A stretch of 64,000 bases of DNA, taken from Membranipora membranacea (Eukaryota; Bryozoa; Gymnolaemata; Cheilostomatida; Membraniporidae). Where the stretch lies: positions 24,616,001-24,680,000 of the forward strand of contig OU612072.1 of assembly GCA_914767715.1 (NCBI GenBank), in the 5' to 3' direction. The translations under genes and the position numbers were made by a program. Below, piece by piece: positions 58,660 through 64,000 of the stretch (position 1 is the first letter of the stretch; each line of letters opens with the position of its first letter). Below the pieces are notes generated by a model. The model was not told where the DNA came from and did no database searches. It saw nothing but the letters and a program-made list of their open reading frames with translations.

Positions 58660-61540
58660 AATCACATGGGTGAGATATATGGCTGAGGAAAACAAATCTG
58701 ACCACGAATGAGACCATTATTACTAATGAAAATGATGATGTTCAAAATTTATCCTACCATACAAATACACAATATTATGAAGCCAACAGCTTGACTGATT
58801 CTTAAACTCCTGTGTTTTATAACTATGTTTAAAGTGGTTTGCAGAACATGTAAAATTTAACACTAGCTAAATGCAAGTGTTCAAGCATTGAATTGTGCTT
58901 TGGCCATAAAAGGCCACATCAAATGACCAAAAATCACTTAAAAGTATCAAGCATGCAGTGATTGGGTCATGCAGCAAGGTCCCACATCTAAACTATAATC
59001 CCAATAAAATTTTTGATAAATCACAAATTATTATCTCTTGATGTATGCATGTACCTTTATGTCAGGTCAATATCCAGAGGGGGAACTATAAAATAAAATT
59101 CATTGAAAGGAAATATAAACAGACTACAAGGTTCTCCATATCTGCAACAACATCCAGCAAAGCCTCTATTCAGGCCAAAAAAATTCATAAAGTCCTATCT
59201 AACATTAATAGTTGATTCAAATGAATGTGAGGTAGGTTTGCTTGTCATAGTGTCAGGAAATTCTATGTTGTAAGGTTGGCCAGCATGGGCTTGGTTTATT
59301 CAATCCTGAGGCCAGCTTGATTCGAATGATCACATAAAGCCTGACGGCAACCTGCCAGTCAAAAGGCTACCAGCCAGGCATAATCATATGTTTGATCAAC
59401 AATGCTAAGATTTTGTACTAACTAACTAACTTACAGCGTGACAAATTCAATTATTAGAAAAAATACAGAATTTAATATATGACAGTCAGAGACTAAAATT
59501 CCCCACAATAGTATGGTGTAGCAGCAGCTGGTGATGGTGAAGAATAACAATTGAATTTGAATCCGAATATGATCACTTATATTTTGATAATCGACAGTTA
59601 TAAAAGTCTACCTTCATAGAAAATTGATAACTAAATACAGGCTGGCAAATGCACAATGAACTATGATATGATAATTAGTCATGTAATAGAACTGTCACAG
59701 AGACAACAATTGTGTAGTTGGTAAAGGGGCAAATTCAGTAAGACAGGGTTATTCCAAATGTCAGGATCAATTCTCAAAGAAGGCTTAAAATACCTTCAAA
59801 AGTCATAATTTGCACACACTTTTTCAGCCCGAATGAGCATACAACTTTATGTTTCCTGGCAGATTCTGACAGATTGAAGCCTTAGATATTCGTTGATTGG
59901 AAACAAAGCAAAAACGCACTATCACCTTGAGTATTAAAGAATCTATGTGCCCGCGATAAGAAGGTCTTTTCCTCCAGTGCAATTCAGCATAATTTTTTCA
60001 TTAAGGCAGAAAGCAAACTGTTTTCCGTACGATGCTAATGATACAATTTTGAGGACTTTGATGTAACATCAGCCTGCACCGGTATCGAAGCCTTTGAGTA
60101 ACAAGCCCGTCCCCGATTTCTCATCCAGAATAATTGAAGTTTTTAATAAGCTTTCTCTATCCGACATCATCACTGACGGGATATTTATAATTCTTTGTAT
60201 GAATCATTTGGCCTTATTTGCATTCAACCTATATAGTGATTATATTGGAAGTGATCTACAGACTCGGTACGAGCTAAATTTTTGACGCTGACTTTTGTTG
60301 GCTTGCATATTTTAAATTAAGCTCATCATTTTATCGCTGTGATAGACACATTTTACACAATTGTTATAAAAGTAATCACAGATATTTTATCATGCCAAAA
60401 ATTGGATGATTGTTGAATTCCGAAGTGAATGGCTGAAAAAAAAACGGCTCTTTATCAAACAATGGCATCTGATACGCCTGGTACAAATGAGTGTAAGACA
60501 AAGAGGAAAGCAACCTGGTAATGACCCAACAAAAACTACTTAGCATGTATGTAGTTTTGAAACATGGGTCTGACTTGGAGTTATGCTTTCAAAGTTCTAT
60601 TGTGCAAGTTTCAAGTATGTGATTATAATTGCAAGGGCCTGCGGAGTAAAGACGACCATTGTCAATAATATGTATGCACTGGTAATGTGGAAAAGAAATA
60701 TTGAATATGCTCATGACTAAAATTGATAGCTAAAGACAATTGAGCAAATAATAACCAGTATAAAAAGGAAGGTGGTATGGAGCAACACATGGGTGATATA
60801 TTAAATACAAGGATTGATGAGTTTCAGATACTATCATGGTCCATAAATTACCTACAGTCTATGAGTACATGTAATAATGAACATGATATATATGAATAAT
60901 AACATTCAGGCGACGGGACGCTCCTGTAGCGGACAGATGTAACATCTTAAATATGGATGGCTATTGGTGCAACCAGCACTTCCAGCTCTATCAGCATGAC
61001 AACAATGACAAAAACGCATATATCACAATCCTCACAACAACTGATGGCCAACTGTGACACGACTGCGCCGGCAACACCACGACATCACCTGACTCTGGCT
61101 TTTAACAGCGCGCTGAAAAGAGCGTCAACTGCCCAACCAATTCAAGCGCTACATAACAATGAACTGCCAAACAGAAATTCTTAGGGCAAATCAAACTAAA
61201 ACAATAAACCAGCTAAATGTAGTGTAAAGTATTGTAAGTGAAGTATTACTTAATTTTTCACATGCATAAATAGAAAGTCAATCATCAAATTCTATTCAAC
61301 TCATTGCTGATGTCCGTGGCTGGGATCAGAAGCTAATGCAGTGAATTCTATAGCCAAAGTGTTATTGATAATATTTAAAGGCTGTCCCTCATTTAACACA
61401 AACTGCAATTGAGTCCTCATTCACTCCAGTTTTTTTAATCATAATTAACCTGTCATTATCTCTTTTTCTAAGAGAGATGCAGCTTTATAGTTTTTTTCAT
61501 CATAAGATTCAGCTATGTCTGTTAAAGCTGAATTTAAATT
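58660..61540. other. No supported gene
   Basis: A Ser/Thr-rich frame at 60957-61184 has no splice or homology support. The rest is AT-rich intergenic sequence. Confidence 0.4.
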
Positions 61541-61569
61541 GTTTTGCCAATGTTTCCGATCATCACTGT

Positions 61570-62641
61570 ACAGGCAGCTGATGAGCATGCTGTCACAGGG
61601 ATTAACAGTGGATTATCTCCAGTTCAGATAATGATAGTCTGGTTATTGTGGGACAAGTCGCATTGCTCATCTCTGACATGTTTATGTCAACTATTAAGAG
61701 TTGAAAGCCCTACCCATAAACCACCTTCTCTGATGCATACTATACCACGGATGTTGGTGTAACCGATCCCAAGATTGTAACCACCGGCAGCAGGAATATC
61801 TATATCGATATGATATTGTCAGCGTTTGATTGACATAGTAACTGTCACTTGTTGTTTGGTTTGATATGTACAATTTGGCTAAAACAATCGTAGAACAGAA
61901 ACTGAAAGTTCAATCATAAGATATGTTACCTGATATGTGATAGAACATTTGAATATCAATCCCTGGCCCTTGCATAGACTAAGCTTAGCACTTTTAAAGG
62001 AAGTGTTAGCATAGTTAAAATTTGGAAATATGCTCTCCTGTCTCGTAACATACAATCAGATGGTAACTGATAATACCAAACCTTAACATGACAGCCAATT
62101 GTCAGGTTGGGTAATTTCCTTGAACTTTGATATTCAGCTTCATTCCCTGGGTCAAGTTTATCTGATTTGTACTGGGATGTCATGCATAAAAGCCTAGTTC
62201 TTGAATATCACAACCTTCAACCTGTCTATGCATGTAGAAGTCAAATATCTTTTTAATGAGGGTATAGAATATTGATATCGTAAGTCAAGAATCACCTACC
62301 GACACAATATGCAAATTCTGACTTCTATGGAGAACCCTATATATTTGTTCTCCAAGATCCACATAGGGTTTCCCCCTCTTATATGTGTTACAATTGTTTG
62401 CCTATGATTGCTGCTTATCATTTTTCTTTGTTTCCGTCTGGGTCAAATAGTCTCCTAGCTCTACATTGTCCTTCTTTTTCTCTCTTCGAATGACATATCC
62501 AAATATTTAGGATTAATTGAGAACGTTTACTTTTGGAGTATGGCATGATGAATAAATATCAAAGTAATGAGACTTACCCGTTACAGATTTGCTCGTCAAT
62601 GCATTTATTACCAATAGTATTAATGGAAGGATTCTAAACAT
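61570..62641 (-). pseudogene. Gene C: decayed copy of the first two exons of gene B
   Basis: The signal-peptide exon is 62641-62578 (MFRILPLILLVINALTSKSV), with a good donor. The Ig exon starts near 61877 with the same residues as gene B (AKLYISNQTTSDSYYVNQ region). It then suffers a 2-base deletion exactly where gene B encodes the first Ig cysteine (SCHD), shifting the frame. Further on it has rearranged sequence and stops near 61690-61590. No downstream Ig, membrane or tail exons follow on this strand inside the window. It is a partial, non-functional copy. Confidence 0.7.
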
Positions 62642-63783
62642 TGAGTTTTTTAACACAGCTGCCGTACACTCTTCAGAGTTCAATTCAGGCTTGGCAAGGA
62701 TCATTAAACCAGTAGCAGTGCAGTATTCCTTTGAAATGAAGGCAAAAATTGAATAACTTCAATTCATAAAAAGAAACAAAATTATGACAACTCGCAATAC
62801 GTCATTTATCAGGGATCACAGGCAATTTCTTTGATCACGATGATTGAGGACGCAAATCTGTTCACTAACTGGCTTGTATGGAGAACAGTTTAGATTCAAT
62901 TGATGACTTGCCTAATTATTAAAGTATACCAGCATCAGCAAACTCACTTTTGCTGTTAATGAATAACGTGCCGTGCCCTGATGGTTCGCTATGATCGGTT
63001 GACTTAATCAATTGGAAAATCAACAGTACCTCACATAATTCTTCAGCATTATGTTGTTGCGTCAGGGTAAACTTAGCGCACAGCTATTGTTTAACTTTAC
63101 ACACACAAGTGAATGAATTGTTGGTAAGCAGCATATTTATTTGCGGGTACAAAGTTTGTACCTATGTATCTGTTACATTAACTACCAATCTTGGTGTTAA
63201 TCAAGATATCATTGATTATTAAAGATTAAGATAATTGGTGATAATGGTATCGGTTATTGGTAACGAGACATCAGAAGAATCTTGTCTTCTATTGAAACTA
63301 TTTGCCGAGCTTCACATGAACGTAGTTCCCGAACCATCTAAGCTTTATATTTCAATCAGTGTTGTTTGAGCACATGACCTATTGATTGACGTAAATTTAA
63401 ATGAAATTAGCGTTGTGAGGGCTTTCCTTATCTTAAAAAACTATCTAACTTTAATATTGTCAACATTATAAAACCAAACAGTGCAAAGCCATATCTAGAT
63501 ATTAGTAGGTTGTTGTCCATCTATTTGTTAGAGTTTAGGGCATATTACAAAATCTGAGAAGTTATCAATTAAATTTCAGGCTCACCAAAACACCTTAATC
63601 TTGTGACATGTTATATTATATAACTTCTTTGTTTGACCTCTAACAGAGCTCTCCTGAAAAATCTAAAACACAACAATATTCAACTCAATGTCAAGTTTCA
63701 GAATTAAGGTCATTGATACATCACATGTGGTTGTGACACTGTTTTCACCTACTTCAGTTTACAATCATGAACCAATTACATCA

Positions 63784-64000
63784 TCAAAAGTAAATCAATA
63801 TCATTTTAAAAACTGAGCAGTCTGTTTTGGAGCTTAATGAACTATTGATTAAATCATTGAAGGAAATTTCCTGCATAGTGTTATCATAATCAACAAATAC
63901 AATATCTTGATGTTTTAAGGTACGATTCCCAGCACTTGAAACTGTATCTAAATAATCACTGGCTAGCAATGTACACAACTTGAACAGGTCTGACAGCTCG
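63784..64000 (-). other. Open frame at the window end, conserved with 27400-27585
   Basis: Open from the edge of the window to the stop at 63784 (ELSDLFKLCTLLASDYLDTV; FVDYDNTMQEISFNDLINS). It is longer than the other arm's frame and has no stop, so this could be the exon of a gene extending beyond the window. Not recognised. Confidence 0.35.

Larger units (their letters stand above)
61550..64000. repeat. Inverted segmental duplication, arm 2
   Basis: Inverse partner of 27350-29760 (see there); it continues past the end of the window. Confidence 0.75.

Noticed and set aside
60957-61184. Ser/Thr-rich 75-codon open frame
   Set aside because: Low-complexity composition, no splice sites with partners, and a competing frame of equal quality in the same DNA.

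Overview
The window is nuclear DNA from an animal, most likely a marine invertebrate. The genes have several short exons with GT-AG introns of a few hundred bases. The background is AT-rich and transposon remnants are dense. A GTP cyclohydrolase I gene, a rhodopsin-like receptor and immunoglobulin-superfamily receptors fit a metazoan; the phylum cannot be settled from the sequence alone. Many genes here appear only when exons are joined by splice sites and phase, because single open frames are short.

Layout. 0-9 kb is transposon debris: two inverted copies of one non-LTR retrotransposon, and a ~2 kb inverted-repeat element with internal tandem repeats and a nested palindrome. 9-10.2 kb holds a TATA-driven, signal-peptide-bearing, collagen-like secreted gene that looks broken. 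12.3-17.7 kb (minus) is gene A, a ten-exon Ig-domain membrane receptor with frame lesions. 20.1-20.7 kb holds a remnant of a DDE transposase. 25.8-26.8 kb (minus) is an intronless class-A GPCR. 28.7-45.6 kb (plus) is gene B, an intact-looking paralogue of gene A. Its intron before the cytoplasmic-tail exon is occupied by an 11.6 kb DNA transposon (THAP/DDE transposase on one strand; SAP-SWIM-YqaJ nuclease gene on the other; ~400 bp terminal inverted repeats). That transposon in turn holds a 4.9 kb fold-back element flanked by a 4 bp duplication. 46.5-48.5 kb (minus) is GTP cyclohydrolase I. 49.2-50.1 kb is a second, smaller fold-back element. 51.4-52.7 kb holds MITEs, one nested in another and carrying a tRNA-like segment. 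53.8-55.6 kb (minus) and 56.2-58.7 kb (plus) are two divergently arranged small Cys-rich, probably secreted, genes. 61.5-64 kb is an inverted, decayed copy of the 5' part of gene B and its upstream region.

The main biological theme is a small family of multi-Ig cell-surface receptors (A, B and decaying copy C) in mixed orientations, sharing exon order and splice phase, being reshaped by inverted duplication and nested transposons. Nothing in the window establishes their ligand. The most unusual structure is the fold-back element at 37.8-42.6 kb. It holds two arms of ~354 bp tandem repeats, in which a CpG-rich motif recurs about 25 times, including at both termini.
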